In this document: in pieces, positions 45,749-59,600 of the stretch
Numbering within the stretch: the first letter of the stretch is position 1
How the letters are laid out: the number at the start of each line of letters is the position of its first letter
Assembly: GCA_023897205.1 (NCBI GenBank)
Contig: JAHWDD010000004.1
Span: forward strand, 744,001-808,000
Length of the DNA stretch: 64,000 bases
Source of the DNA: Exophiala sp. HKRS030
Lineage: Eukaryota; Ascomycota; Eurotiomycetes; Chaetothyriales; Herpotrichiellaceae
Direction of reading: 5' to 3'
Translations under genes and position numbers: made by a program
Notes under the pieces: generated by a model
What the model was told of the DNA's origin: nothing
The model's database searches: none
Seen by the model: the letters and a program-made list of their open reading frames with translations, nothing else

Positions 45749-47379
45749 TTATCGGAGAGAGAACCCCTTTCTCTTACCTTCCTTCTCGATAGGTCGTCCT
45801 TGTTCGATGCGTGCTTTCTTTTCCTCCATCTCGGCTCTTTGTTGTTCTAGACGCTCCTTCATTTCGCGATGACGAGCAAACAATTCCTCCTCGCTCTGTT
45901 GTAATTTACTCTCCTTCTCCTGCACTTTTTGTTGGAACACCATCTTCATCTCTGCCTCCATCTTGGCGAGTTTTTGTTCGTGCAGGGTCCGTTCTTCTTC
46001 TTGCTTCACAGCAGGGTTGACCTCTTTGAACACGCTGGGGTCTTGCGATACTCCCATTTGAATCAGTTTATCAGATCGGTAATTCTCATACAGAGCATTG
46101 TTGGTGTGCTCTTTGAGCTCCTCCATGTGTGTTCGGATCAGCATCTGTCTGAGCTTGACGAAATCACAATGGTCTTCATTATCCACTTCGATAATGCCCC
46201 ATGGATAACGACGGCCGCGAACTTTACGACCTTCAGGGTTGGTCACCTCATAGTTGGCTCCAACAACGGCAAAGGGTACTTTGGACATGATTTCTTGGTT
46301 CTCGGCAATGGTTTCTTCATCGTCCAACTCGTATCGGGGGCCCTCGAAGATCTGGATTGAATGATGTTGAATATCGGCGAGGATCTGCAGACATTAGTAA
46401 TTGTATCCTTTGGCAAGGATCTGGCAATATTTACTCTATGCTTGAATGAGGCAACCTCCTCATCGGTCAAGGTATCTGCTTTTGCAATGACCGGAATCAA
46501 GTTGACCTTGGTATGAAGACGACGCATGACTTCGATATCGAGTGGCTTCAGGGAGTGACCGGTAGGTTGAATAAAGTAGACACATGCATGTACTCGATTG
46601 TCGACAATGTTCATACGGTTGACCTTGTTTTCTGCTTCAAGATAAGCATCGAATCTCTGTTCAATATTTTCCACAATTGGTCTCCAAGAGTCGTCATTGT
46701 TGACGAAATCTCCAAAGCCGGGAGTATCGACCACAGTCAGGCGTAGGCGGACACCGTTCTCTTCGATGTCGGCGCTGATGGATTGGATAGAAACTGTCTT
46801 CGGGATGATGTCCAAGCTAGGACCCTTGCGCTCGCGTGGAGGATAAAGAGAGGTGTTAAATAGAGTGTTGACCAAGGTGGACTTTCCCAAACCCGATTCA
46901 CCTGTCATATGTGATGAGCAAAGCCATATGGTAGATCTTCCAAGGGATTACATACCAACAACCATGACATTGAAGTTGAATCCTTTCCTCACACTCTTGC
47001 GATGCCATTGATTTGGTAAGTTGGCAAATCCAACATAGCCAGTCAACTTCCTTCTGACCACATTTCTCATGTCATTTGCCGCCGCCGCAGCGGCCTTGGG
47101 ATCTTTTGAGCTGACAGTCTGGACAGGTGTGCTTTCCTTCACGTACGGAGATGTTGGTTTGCCATTGGGGATGTTGGGTGAAGGAGAAGAGCGGATGCCA
47201 TTTTGAGAAACAGCAGCTGTGGGATCGATTTCTGTGTCAGCCATGTTTTCTGGGGATGAATTGACAGGTTCAGAAGATGATGTGTTGGATTGAGATTGAG
47301 AATCCCATCGGCTAGAAGGGACGCGAGGATTTTCTGTGTCTGCGCTTGGACCACCGCTCCGCACCGACGTGGACTCCAT
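45749..47379 (-). CDS. aspB: Septin, Cdc3/AspB class
   Basis: Exons 46956-47379, 46435-46901 and 45749-46384 give 508 residues; introns are 54 and 50 nt. The start is ATG 47379 ([10 protein letters not shown]), since the GTG just before it is not needed. Order: Ser/Pro-rich N-extension; polybasic region with [17 protein letters not shown]-binding domain with P-loop GESGLGKST (about 142-150), switch DTPGFGDF, and AKAD specificity motif; septin-unique element ([20 protein letters not shown]); C-terminal coiled coil (about 420-495). It ends KRKGFSLR, as other filamentous-fungal AspB proteins do. Septins of this class form hetero-oligomeric filaments at septa, hyphal tips and branch points. Confidence 0.95.
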
Positions 47380-48883
47380 CACGTGCAGAACGAATGATCA
47401 AAAGTCTCTTGCCAATTATGTAGAGATGGATCAAGATGAAACAGGATTGTTGCGGATGGGTACTCTCGAGCGACGTCGACGTGAAGAGGGATCAAGGAAA
47501 GAGAAGAATGCTCACCCATTTCGTCCTTGGTTGCGTGTTGCGGTTTGGTGCAAGGGGTAAGTGAGGAAGGTGCAGGGAGCGTCAACTGCACGAGGAAGGA
47601 GTCAGTTATAATTTGCGCAAGGTATCGCGAGCATGAATGTCAATGCCAGCAGTATGAGATGAGGCTTCCATCAATGTATTTGGATGTTGCTGCCAGCGAT
47701 AGGTGACTTCTTCAGGGTTCACCAAAAATTGAATGGGACAGGGTGGAATGGGGTCTGCGAACGGGGTCGGGCTTACTTGGACTGGATATGGTACACAGTG
47801 AACTTTAAGGCCAGAGATAACCAAGGGCTGGCGAAGACGGTTGTGTTGGAAGTGAATGCGAACAAGATATCAAGTGCGCTTCTCAAAAGAATAGGATGCC
47901 GTTGTGATGGGCAGTACCTGAGAGAAAGACGGGGATTACAATGTGTGGAAATGTTGTCTAGACGGAAGTTGAGGAAGAGTCTACAAGTACGGAGTGCAAC
48001 AATTCTAACTAGTCAATTGAGCAGCGAAGTGCCTTTGCCTGAAATGCCTGTAGCCCGTAAGAAGCACCACGGAGGACTCTTGACGGGGCAGTTTTTCTCT
48101 GGTGGCCTGCCAGCCAGAGGCTTTCCTCGACCATCTCACCCTCCAGTCTCCAGACCATGGAATGGGAAATGGAAAAAAGGGGAGACACGCCAAGTTGACT
48201 TATTGGCGCAGCCACAAAACCCCGTCCCTAACCTCTGATTGGGCTTGATCACCACCCGGAGTATTTGTGACTTAGCCATGTTAAGCCTTGTTCTGCAAGG
48301 TGACAGGCTAATCAGACCCAAGCCAACCCACTACAGTTAGCCTAGCCTTCCCTGGAACTGCTTGTTCCATACCCCTGATCCATTCCCCAGTCCTCATATC
48401 ATTGCCGTTCACGTGCTTTGACATGTCACAAATTCTTGTCACTCTGTGTACCTGCAATCTGCTCGTGCCTGTACCAAAAAACTTGGTCGGCAGTGACATC
48501 CCTGAATTATAATTCGTCAATCATGGTACAAAGTCCTTCGGCCACGCGTGTGGGCGGTGGGCAGTGGGCATACTTAATATCGCCGGGGACCAAGACTTTC
48601 CCACACCATTCGCTCTACTAACTAAATAGAGCCACAGCTTAACAGAGTTGAAACTTGGTTCTTTTCTTTTGCTGCTATCGTACACTAATAATATGTCTGA
48701 GCCTTTCCACAACTTGACCAAGGTCATCATACGCTGTAGCTGCCACACTCTATATGTTCCCAGGGTATCCCGACCGATCTGTCCACGGTCGTTTATGCAC
48801 GTCAACGCCAGATATATGCCATCTCATCATATGCCGCGGAGGGCCCACTTCCAGAGGTATAATCATGTCCATCTGCGAAAATC
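47380..48883. other. Intergenic between septin and carrier genes
   Basis: A CACGTG (47380-47385) abuts the septin start codon. A plus-strand ATG frame of 184 codons at 47684-48238 is long for chance but has no recognisable domain, and overlapping minus-strand frames exist; it is left uncalled. The rest holds only short frames. Confidence 0.45.
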
Positions 48884-50209
48884 CTAAATCACATTTGGTC
48901 CATCCCCTGCAAAGATTCCTTCCATTTGCTTCAATAAGTATTGATACAAAACGAGCATTGTGCCCGTCTGAACTCCAGTCCACACGAACCGGGGACCGAC
49001 GCCTCGGAACAATCCTGGAACCCCTTCGGTTTTATAAATCAATCTCAAGCCAGTAATGACCGAAGATGTGTCCAAAGTAGGAGTCGTGGCAGGCACCGTC
49101 CTCGGACCAGAATGGATCATCCTTGTTTGCTTGGAGCCCATCGATCTGTGGGCTTTGGCGACCTTTTCCATGTGGGCTGCCTGACTGCTTGTGCTGTGAT
49201 TGTTCGGTGTTATCTGAGTTTGCGTACGAGTCTTAACAACATCCAGAGGACAAGTCAATACTCCAGCAATGCCTCCGGCAGAAACTGCGGTACTAATCTC
49301 CAAACCAAGGCCAATGTCGGTCCTACCGGTCCATTCTTGTGCAAATCTTCTCTCTTGTTCGTAAAATGCGAATTGCAACGCCGAGAACGGCAGGTCACGA
49401 ACGATCGTGGCTTTATATCCTGAATACAATGCTCCGAAACCCTCTGTCCTGGCTATCGTTCTGGCCGCATCCCATGTTGATTTGTAATTGTAACCAGAAT
49501 TGAAGAAAGGATTGTTGTATCGACCTTGAAGTTGGAGTCGAGTTTTGAGGACTTCGGATGGTACGTAGACGACAGATGCCGCAAGGTCGGCAAGGAAACC
49601 TGGAATACATCGTTAGCTGTGCGTGACTGTGGTGACTCCAACCAAAAGATCATACCGCTCGCAAGATAGGTCAGTGATGGGTTGACGCCAAAGTCCAACA
49701 TGTGACGTTTACAGTATTCATAACTTCCAAAAAATATGACGGTGCCTGGGAAAGATCCCAACATAGCTGCCGTGAAACCACCATACAAGCCTCTTCTGAC
49801 ACCTTCCTGGCGAAAGATTTTGAGATACGAATCGGATAGAGAAGAGTATTTGGGAGGAAAGTGAGGATCTCCTTGTTGTCTTGTTTTTACAGTGTCCAAG
49901 GAATGCATGAGAATATCGCCTGATGTTCCACCAATTCCGCCAGCCAGCATTGACTATAATCCCCGTGTAAGCTTCACTTATTACCATAATTCGCAATGGA
50001 TGGTGCAAACTTACATGAAGATATGGCGGCCGCTTCATGTCGAAGTCATCGTCTTCTGTAGTTGCCGCCGTTGCGTGCATCGTTCTATTCTCTCGTGCGC
50101 CGTCGATCTCGGGCTCTGAAGGCGTAAAACCATTGCGTTGGCCTTCGAGAATCGGCTCGGTCGATGTGTTCTGGGAAAACAAGCTGGACAGTCGAGAAGT
50201 GAAGCTCAT
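48884..50209 (-). CDS. mme1: Mitochondrial carrier (SLC25), Mme1/YMR166C type
   Basis: Exons 50015-50209, 49656-49953 and 48884-49599 give 402 residues; introns are 61 and 56 nt. The start is ATG 50209 (MSFTSRLSSLFSQN). Three carrier repeats are visible: SMLAGGIGGTSGDILMHSLD-TVKTRQQG, then YVPSEVLKTRLQLQGRYNNP, then CPLDVVKTRTQTQ. The first signature has Ser where most carriers have Pro, as in yeast YMR166C. GLYGGFTAAMLGSFPG, RDLPFSALQFAFYE and FRGVGPRFVWTGVQTG are further close matches. Yeast Mme1 exports magnesium from the matrix; assigning that substrate here is by homology. The N-terminal ~65 residues are a divergent soluble extension. A palindromic E-box lies about 250 bases upstream. 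Confidence 0.9.
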
Positions 50210-50995
50210 GGCAGGGCTGAGCAACCCTGCTGAATCTGCACGTCTGTGATCCTAGATCTTCGAGAAATAGTATCACTGCATAAAGCAATATTGGCTCCGT
50301 AAGTCTAAGAATTATGATCGCCTAACTGCATGTCTGAGATTCCAACCAGCGCAGGCAAATAAAAAGTTTCCAATCTTGGCAGCCGGCGGGCGGGTTCGGG
50401 AAGGGCAAGGCTGAAGCCAACGAGTCAATGGACAAGGACTGCGAAATTCAATTCCACGTTATCACGTGATCGTGAAGTTGTTTTTCTCAGCGTTACTGTG
50501 TGTTTTTGCATGATGTGTTGCTAGAAGATCAAATTTACAGGTGAATCACATTAATTCCGTACAGCTCAGTATATGTCTGAGAGTCCAACCTGGACTGGCA
50601 GAGCAACATGGTCTCAAGTTCTGGCAACAGCATGGTTGCCCAGCGGAGAAAGCAAGGCCGGATTCATGCTCAAGATTGATTCTGATTCGCCAGCCTTGCG
50701 GGATTTCTGTTGTTGGGAATTCAAGATCCAATTTTACCCGACCTTTCGACAAGATTCTGAGGTTCACAACACGGTCATTAGCGTCACCATCTAGATACTC
50801 TAAAATGGTATTCGAATGTCGAGAAGTGGTGGACGACATGGAGTGTGTTGAATAGAAGAAAACATTCAAGATTAAGAGCGCTTCAAGGCAATGCACTGTA
50901 GGGACAACTTTTGAAGCCCGAAGAGGAAGAAATCTTTTATACATGCCCTTCCTGCAACCCACCTCGCTAAACTCGACCGAACCCTAAAATACCGC
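50210..50995. other. Intergenic, carrier promoter and lat1 3' flank
   Basis: Overlapping short frames on both strands near 50541-50962 lack support. A palindromic E-box lies at 50461-50470. Confidence 0.5.
50461..50470. promoter_or_regulatory. Palindromic E-box ATCACGTGAT
   Basis: Identical to the decamer at 37918-37927. It is 252 bases upstream of the carrier start codon. Confidence 0.4.
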
Positions 50996-52668
50996 TCATA
51001 GTAGCATCTCCAAAGGATTTTCGACCACCTTCTTAAGCTCCTTGATCCACTCCGCACCAACCGCTCCATCTACAACCTTATGATCAAAGCTGCCTGTTAC
51101 AACGATTTGATCATCCCATTCGGTGACAATGCCCTCTTCTGTCTCAAGCGGAACCGCGACTTTGCGAGTTGTGCCGACGGCGAGGATAGCTGCTTGAGGT
51201 GGGTTGATGACGGCAGTAAATCGCTCGACTGCAGCGTTCATTCCCATGTTGCTAATTGTAATGGTACCGCCCTGGTACTCTTCAGGCTTGAGCTTCCCGT
51301 CGCGTGCTCGTTTTCCAAGGTCCTTGACGGTAGAAGAGATTGATGAAAGGCCGATGCTATCGGCGTTCTTGACAATGGGGGTCATAAGACCCACAGGTGT
51401 TGCAACTGCCACGCTCACGTCTACAACGTTGTGTTGGCGAATGACAGTCTGGCCACCCTCCTCCCTCCAACTTGAATTAACAGTAGGAACCTTCTTGCTC
51501 GCAACTGCAATCGCCTTGATGAGAAAGTCATTGACTGAGAGCTTGTACTTGCCCTCCGAAGACGCGTTGAGCGCTTCTCGTAGCTTCAGCAATTTGGTGA
51601 CGGAGAGGGTAGTTGAGACAAAGTAGTGAGGATTCTGATTCATGGACTCCCGAAGTCGATTAGCGATGGTCTTTCGCATTGAGGTGGCGGGGATGTCTTC
51701 GTAGGTTGGCCCTGCGCCTGCGCCGGAAGCGGCGGGTGCAGCTGCAGCACCGGCGGCAGGCTTGGCTTTCTCGATGTCTTCAACAGTAATGCGACCGCCT
51801 GGACCGGTACCCTTGATGGATTTGATAGAGATGCCCTTCTCTAAAGCGGCTTTCTTGGCCGCAGGACTAATATTGGGCTCCCGGTCCAGGGCAGGCTGTA
51901 ACCTCTCGCCCGAAGATTCCGACTCGACAGGTTCTGGTGCAGACTCTTTGCTTGCGCTGGGAGGAGCGGTGCCTGAACCAGAATCAGGCTTCTCAGTCGA
52001 CTCAGAAGCCTCCTCCTTAGGAGCCTCCTTTGGTGCTGGCTTTTCTCCACCAGCATCCTCGAGGGTGAAGGATTCGAACTCCGACACGTCTGTTCCTTCC
52101 TCAACCAAAACGGCGATAGGCTGTATAGATGTTAATATAGATCACTTGATAGAATGGGCAGGAGTTATTACATTTCCGACGGGCACATCTTTCTCGCCGG
52201 ACTCCTTCAGGATTTTGGCCAGTACACCGTCTTCTTGAAACTCAAAATCCATCTGAGCTTTATCGGTTTCAATCTCGACCAAAACGTCGCCAGGAGCCAA
52301 AGTGTCACCGGGGTTCTTCTGCCACGCGCCAATGTTTCCGGCCGTCATGGTTGGGGATAAGGCAGGCATGCTGATGATGGTGTGGGGTGGGAACGCTGCG
52401 GACGATTATTAGCGAGTGTTTTCGAACGTGATGGTGTTGGGTATTTTGTTTACATTTGGAGGCATAGTAGCGACCCAGGACTGAGAGACAGGGGAGGTGT
52501 TGGGAACTGAGGTTTGATCGTTAGCTTTGGATGCAGAAAGAAAAGAATCAAAACACACGTTGCGACATTGGGCAACCGTTGTAGAGCACTCCGACTGAGT
52601 CTCGAACTTGGTGAGGACTGCAATAATAGTCTTGAACCCGAGCGGGCAAGCAATGTCGAAGTAGCCAT
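50996..52668 (-). CDS. lat1: Dihydrolipoamide acetyltransferase, pyruvate dehydrogenase E2
   Basis: Exons 52559-52668, 52454-52506, 52172-52395 and 50996-52120 give 503 residues; introns are 51-58 nt. The basic, Ser/Leu/Arg-rich start ([19 protein letters not shown]) is a mitochondrial presequence, ending near GRYYASKSFPPHTI. One lipoyl domain follows ([16 protein letters not shown]; lipoyl Lys in [11 protein letters not shown]), then a Glu/Pro/Ser linker, a peripheral subunit-binding domain ([15 protein letters not shown] ... [11 protein letters not shown]), an Ala/Pro linker, and the catalytic acyltransferase domain ending [15 protein letters not shown] (catalytic His and Asp). E2 is the core of the pyruvate dehydrogenase complex in the matrix and moves the acetyl group from lipoate to CoA. 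It diverges from sec7. Confidence 0.96.
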
Positions 52669-53645
52669 GGCGGAGATCAGCAGGACGGCGGAGGAGGAGA
52701 AAAGGACCGGAGTCTAGCTGATTGGGTCGAATACTAAGGAGCGACGGAAAGAAGTCAAAGAAGACCTTAGAGGTCAAGAAGAAAGAAGACAATCACCGTA
52801 ACCCAACCTGAGGATGAGAGAGATTGTGGTTAAGAAGTTGTTGGCTTGGTAAAGAAAAGTGGTTGAGTAAACGAGCGGCGCCCGAAGATGGAGTATCTAC
52901 CTAAAAGTGTAGAGGGTTAGCAGGGAAAGATGTAGTTAGTAGTGGAGCTTGACGAGGAGCTCTTCGTCTCCCTGCCTCTCAACGCCTTGAGTTTCCCAAT
53001 CCTCCAAAAATCGAGGGTTAAGCTCCCCGAGCACTAAGCCCTCATCGGCGAAATGGTCAGTCCTCCGATGGGAAAGCAAAGTCCGCGCAGGTTGTACTTG
53101 CAAGGTCTTGTGTTCCGCCCTTTGTCGTTAGGGTGGAGTTTTAAGTCATTCCCTGGACATGTGAAATTATTGCCAACTGTCCACTATGCAGACGCTGAGC
53201 AATATCATTTGAACGGAACTCCTGGAGTCATGGCCAGCCAGAACAGGTCCCTCCAGCGCTCTTTTGAACGCTCCGAAGCCTCCGCAGTCTCCACAGGCAC
53301 GCCTAAAGTACACCCGCCGGGCGAGACACCGCGTAGTTCAGACTCCGTGCTCACTTACTTAGCTAAACGACTGTCACTAACTAATTAACTGGGTACCTTG
53401 TAACTGCATACCCGTCCTGCGCGCCGCGTGCACAAGGATACATCCCTCGTCGTCAACTTTTTAACCCCCAATACTGATTTGGACATTCTACTGCCATTTC
53501 ACACCCGCACCAAGTCTATAGAACTTCTCAGTGTCTACCACTTTTGACCATTCTAATTGCGATGACCCGGTCCATTGATCTTTCCACCTCATCGAAGCCC
53601 CTTCCTTAATTCTCCTTGCGCCCCTATCTCACCCTCTTCAGCCAA
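52669..53645. other. Divergent promoter region lat1 / sec7
   Basis: No gene is supported. An ATG at 53053 opens a 111-codon plus-strand frame with no recognisable product. CT-rich sequence precedes the sec7 start. Confidence 0.55.
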
Positions 53646-56600
53646 ATGTCTGGCGTAGAAAGTGAGCCGCCTACCAGTCCAACTCCAAACCACGAATTAT
53701 CGGCCGAGGGTCTTTCTGAGGATGAATCGTCGGTCCATGGCCATTCAGCTACCTCTGCGGAGTCACCGGAGTTCGCGGAGGAGTTGGAAAGGGATAACAG
53801 GCTGAATCACGGCGTTACGATCAAGATCCAGGACACCGACGCTCCTGACCATCAGGAGAGCGACGAGTCCGCGGACGATGCTTCAGATACTGGCACTCAT
53901 GAGGTGGAGACGTCTCAAGCGCATCGTGCTCCAGACACCGATGTTCAACCCAACCATCCCGTCGTTGTGGGTGAGGAAAATGGCGCCCGATTGTCAGAGA
54001 ATACTGCTCAAGAGCCTGCGGAAAATGATGCGGTGACACCACCTCCGACTCGAGTTGACGATGTGCCATCTACGGAACCGGCTGATGTAAATCGTCCACA
54101 ACGCTCCGATTCGAGATCAACCGCTGCATCACGTCCGCTACCTGTCACATCCACAGTCTTCGTCATTAGCGCTCTCGAATCAATAGGAGCCTTTAAAGAA
54201 GTGCGACGCAACAAGGACTTTTCAGAGGCCATTCAGGCCGCTCTGGCCAATATCAAGAATACGGAGCAGGCAGTTAATCCTGAGGTGATCTTCAAGCCTC
54301 TGCAACTGGCCACGAAATCGTTCAACATTCAAATGCAGGTCACGGCCCTGGACTGTATCGGTAAACTCATCAGCTATTCGTACTTCGCCTTTCCAGTCGT
54401 CGCGACTAGTCACGCCGAGTCAGCAGATACTCCACCTCTTATTGAAAGAGCCATCGAAGCCATTTGCGATTGCTTTGAAAATGAGGCCACTGCTGTCGAA
54501 ATTCAACAACAGATCATCAAGTCCTTACTTGCTGCCGTCTTGGACGACAAGATTGTTGTCCATGGAGCGGGCTTACTGAAAGCTATCAGGCAGGTGTATA
54601 ATATCTTCATCTACTCCAAATCAAGTCAGAATCAACAGGTTGCCCAAGGCTCTCTGCTTCAAATGATTGCCACCGTTTTCTCCCGTGTTCGAACTCGTCT
54701 AGATGTCAAGGAGGCTCGCCTCAGAGAGCAGTCCGATCTGAAGTCAGACGAAACGCTATCAGCCGAGGCGTCTGTGTTTGACCAAGGAGATGTAAACGGA
54801 CAAGTTGCAACTCCTGACCAAGAATCTCCTCCGCAACTCGGAGATACGCCGACCAAAACCCAGGAAAAGTTGACTCTGCAAAGCTTTGAGCAAAACAAAA
54901 ACCTCGATGATGCTTTGGTAGCTGATAGTGCGCCTACAACAGTCACCCGTGCGAGGAGAGATCGTGCCAAAACTCGGACAAGTTCAGGCCCTGCTTCTCG
55001 GAACAGCTTGCAGGACGATCGTGACGATATCGATTTTAGTTCTGAGGATGAAGACGAAATCTACGTCAAAGATGCATTCTTGATCTTCCGTTCTCTTTGC
55101 AAACTCAGCCAAAAAGTCCTCACTCATGATCAGCAACAAGACATTCGTTCTCAGAATATGCGATCCAAACTTCTATCACTTCATCTCATTTTCCATGTGA
55201 TCAATAATTACACGACTGTCTTTACATCCTCTTTCTCCACCATTCGAAGTGGCAACAATGAAGAAAGCACTCCCTTTCTGCAGGTCGCCAAACCTCATTT
55301 ATGTTTGAGTCTCTCTAGAAATGCTGCCAGCTCAGTGTCACGAGTTTATGAGGTATGTTGTGAAATTTTCTGGCTCTCGCTGAAGCATTTGCGCGTATTA
55401 TTGAAAAAGGAGTTGGAAGTTTTCATGAAAGAGATCTATCTCGCTGTTCTGGAGAAGCGAAGCGCTCCGCTTTTCCAAAAGGAAAAGTTTATGGACGTCC
55501 TGGAAAGACTCTCAGCAGATCCACGAGCCCTGGTGGAAATCTATCTTAATTACGATTGTGATCGAACCGCACTTGATAATATGTACCAACAAATCATCGA
55601 GCATCTCTCAAGGATTTGCAGTACTCCAGTACCTGTTACTCCGAGTCAACAGCATCAATATCAGGATCAGCAAAACAAACCTTCAACGCCATCATCCGAG
55701 TGGCATTCGAAAGGCTCTCTTTTGCCTGGACTTTCAACTGCTAGTCTAAGTCACCCGCCTCCACCTCCACCAACGATTCCAGTTGAGTACACCCTGAAAC
55801 AGCAATCACTCCGCTGCCTGGTGGAGATTCTTAATTCATTGGATAGCTGGTCAACTCAGCCTGACCAAGAGCAAGTCAACGGCTCTCGCTACCCAATTTC
55901 TAGAGGGTCCTTCGAAGATTCCCGAGATTCTCTCGATAACACTGACCGTCCACCTCCATCCCCAAGAATCCCAGGCGTTGGTAGTGAGTCAGGAGTTTCA
56001 ACACCCGTAGTCGAAGATGATCCGAATGAAATCGAAAAAATCAGGAAGCGGAAGTCAGCTTTGAATGAAGGCATAAGGCAATTCAATTTCAAGGCAAAAC
56101 GAGGCATCAAATCGCTGATCTCTAATGGATTCATTCGAAGTGACTCTCCGCAAGATATCGCCAGGTTTCTGCACGGAAATGACAAGCTGGATAAGGCCGT
56201 TTTGGGCGAGTATCTTGGCGAGGGCGATGAACACAATGTCGCAGTAATGCATGCTTTTGTTGACATGATGGAATTTGCGAAACGCCGATTTGTCGATGCG
56301 CTGCGACAGTTTCTGCAAAGTTTCCGCTTGCCTGGTGAAGCACAAAAAATCGATAGATTCATGCTGAAATTTGCCGAACGCTACCTGACTGGGAACCCCA
56401 ACGCCTTCGCCAACGCTGACACCGCATACATACTTGCATACTCGGTCATTTTATTGAACACAGATCAGCATAGCACAAAGATGAAGGGAAGGAGAATGAC
56501 ACTGCAAGATTTCATCAAGAACAACCGAGGAATTAACGATGGTCAAGATTTACCTCAGGAATATTTGGCCACGATTTACGAAGAGATTCAAAGTAACGAA

Positions 56601-59600
56601 ATTGTGTTGACCTCGGAACGCGAACACGCTGCAGAATTAGGAATTGGAGTTGCCCCTGCTCCTACCGGACTGGCCTCTAGAGCTGGACAGGCGCTTGCGA
56701 ACGTTGGCCGTGACCTCCAACAGGAGAAGTACGCCCAAGCTTCAGAAGAAATGGCCAACAAGACTGAACAGCTATACCGAAGTCTGATTCGGGCTCAGAA
56801 AAGATCGGCGTTGCGTGACGCGTTGTCACGGTTTATACCCGCCACATCATCCAAACATGTCGGTCCAATGTTCACCGTTAGCTGGATGTCGTTCTTGTCT
56901 GCGTTTTCTAGTCAGATGCAGGATGCGCAAAATCTCGACCTTATCAGGCAATGTCTCGATGGTTTGAAACTGGCGATCCGAATAGCCTGTCGATTTGATC
57001 TAGAGACACCACGTGTTGCTTTTGTGACTGCACTCGCAAAGTTCACAAACTTGAACAACCTCAAGGAGATGCAGGCCAAAAATCTTGAAGCTCTGAAAGT
57101 CCTCATCGAGGTAGCACTGACCGATGGTGACCAGTTGAAGGGGGCTTGGCGTGAAGTTCTCATGTGTATCAGCCAGCTCGACCGACTTCAGCTGCTATCC
57201 ACGGGCATCGATGAGGGAGCCATTCCCGATGTGACCAGAGCCAACATCCCTCTCCCCTCAAACGCAAGAGAAGGGAACCGGAGTCGAAAGTCAATGCAAA
57301 CAGCTATGCGTCCTCGGCCAAGGTCCGCTCATAGCTTCAGGCCTGAAGTGGCAGACGAAACAAAGTCTACTGACATGGTTCGTGGTGTAGATCGAATCTT
57401 CACTAACACAGCCAAGTTGTCCTCAGAAGCCATCATCGATTTTGTCCGGGCACTTAGTGATGTCAGTTGGCAAGAGATTCAATCTTCTGGCAATAGTGAA
57501 TCGCCGCGTACCTACAGCTTGCAGAAATTGGTCGAAATCAGTTACTACAACATGACCAGAGTCAGAATAGAGTGGACACGGATATGGGAAATTTTGGGTG
57601 AGCACTTCAATCAAGTTGGGTGTCACAACAATACAGCAGTTGTCTTTTTTGCTCTTGATTCCCTTCGACAACTCTCCATGCGTTTCATGGAATTGGAAGA
57701 GTTGCCTGGATTCAAATTTCAGAAGGACTTTTTGAAACCTTTTGAGCATGTCATGTCAAATACCTCCGTGGTGACTGTGAAAGACATGGTTCTACGTTGT
57801 CTCATACAGATGATTCAAGCACGTGGAGACAATATTCGATCTGGCTGGAAGACGATGTTTGGAGTCTTTTCGATTGCGGCGACTGAACAGTATGAAGCCA
57901 TCGTCAATATCGCCTTTGACTATACGACACAGATATACAATACTCGCTTCGGGGTCGTTATCACCCAAGGCTCATTTCCCGACCTCATCATCTGTTTAAC
58001 AGAATTCTCAAAGAACCTCAAATTCCAGAAGAAATCACTACAAGCCATTGAATTACTAAAGTCAACTGTTCCCAAGATGCTGAAAACCCCGAATGTCCTC
58101 TCTCAAGACGGCACATTTCGAAAGAAGAATCGAAAGCTTCTGGCATTGTAGCAGGTGTCAAACAACCTACATCTCAGACCGAAGAGGAGCAGTTCTGGTA
58201 TCCTGTTTTGATTGCTTATCAAGATGTTCTCATGACTGGTGAAGATCTTGAAGTACGGTCAAGAGCTTTGACATACCTCTTCGAGACTCTAATCAGGTAC
58301 GGTGGAGACTTCCCAACCGACTTCTGGGACACTCTTTGGCGTCAACTTCTATATCCAATCTTCGTCGTCCTTCAATCTAAATCGGAGATGTCAAAGGCTC
58401 CGAATCATGAAGAGTTATCCGTCTGGTTGTCGACTACCATGATTCAGGCTCTTCGGAATATGATCACTCTGTTCACACATTACTTCGACTCCCTGGAACA
58501 CATGCTTGACAGATTTCTAGATCTCCTGACATTATGTATCTGTCAAGAAAACGACACAATAGCCCGCATCGGCAGCAATTGTCTTCAACAATTAATCCTC
58601 CAGAATGTTACCAAGTTCACTTCTGACCATTGGTCAAGGATTGTTACTGCTTTTGTTGAGCTCTTTAACCGTACCACTGCATACGAATTATTCTCAGCAG
58701 CGGCAACCATGTCAGATGCGAGACCTACGCCTCCGACTGAGGGAAGCGAGGGACTTTCGATATCAGGTTCTACTATTGTGGAAACCCCGACAACCAATGG
58801 CGCACCAGACGGCTTGCCATCGACACCTTCTCTCGATCAGAAGAGTCACGGCGTTGAAGGTTCTACCGAAATGCCACACTCGCAATCTACCCATGAGCTT
58901 GAGGATTACCGTCCTCACACAGACCTACAGACACCTGTGCCAACTGTCACAGCAGCTCGACGGCGGTTCTTCAACAAAATCATCACAAACTGTGTCCTTC
59001 AACTTCTGATGATCGAAACTGTTGCAGAGTTATTCTCCAATGATTCGGTCTATGCACAAATTCCATCATCTGAGCTTCTCCGCCTCATGAGCTTGTTGAA
59101 GAAATCTTATCAGTTCGCAAAGAAATTCAATGGCGACAAAGATCTTAGAATGGCTCTGTGGAGGCAAGGATTTATGCGACAGCCTCCCAACTTACTCAAA
59201 CAAGAGTCAGGATCTGCGAATACGTACGTGAGCATCCTGCTTAGGATGTATCACGACGAAGGGGAAGAACGAAGGTCTAGCAGGGATCAGACCGAAGGTG
59301 CATTAATACCGTAAGTGCTCGTGGACTATAACAAATCCTACTGTATTGACTAACAATTTTGCCCAGACTTTGTGCAGACATTATTCGATCCTTTGTCCTC
59401 CTAGAGGAAGAAACACAACAACGCAACATTGTCGCTTGGCGTCCTGTGGTGATCGATGTTCTGGAAGGATACACAAACTTTCCAAAGGAAAGCTTTGAGA
59501 AGCACCTGGACACCTTCTATCCCTGTCTGTAGGACTACTTGAGAAAGAAATCGGCACAGATATGCGCAACGCTCTCTGGGGCATGTTCAGACGCGTCGGA

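Noticed and set aside
58116..59523. Programmed ribosomal frameshifting in Sec7
   Set aside because: Two different short runs, no slippery heptamer, and the same kind of loss in nine other genes make sequence error the simpler reading.
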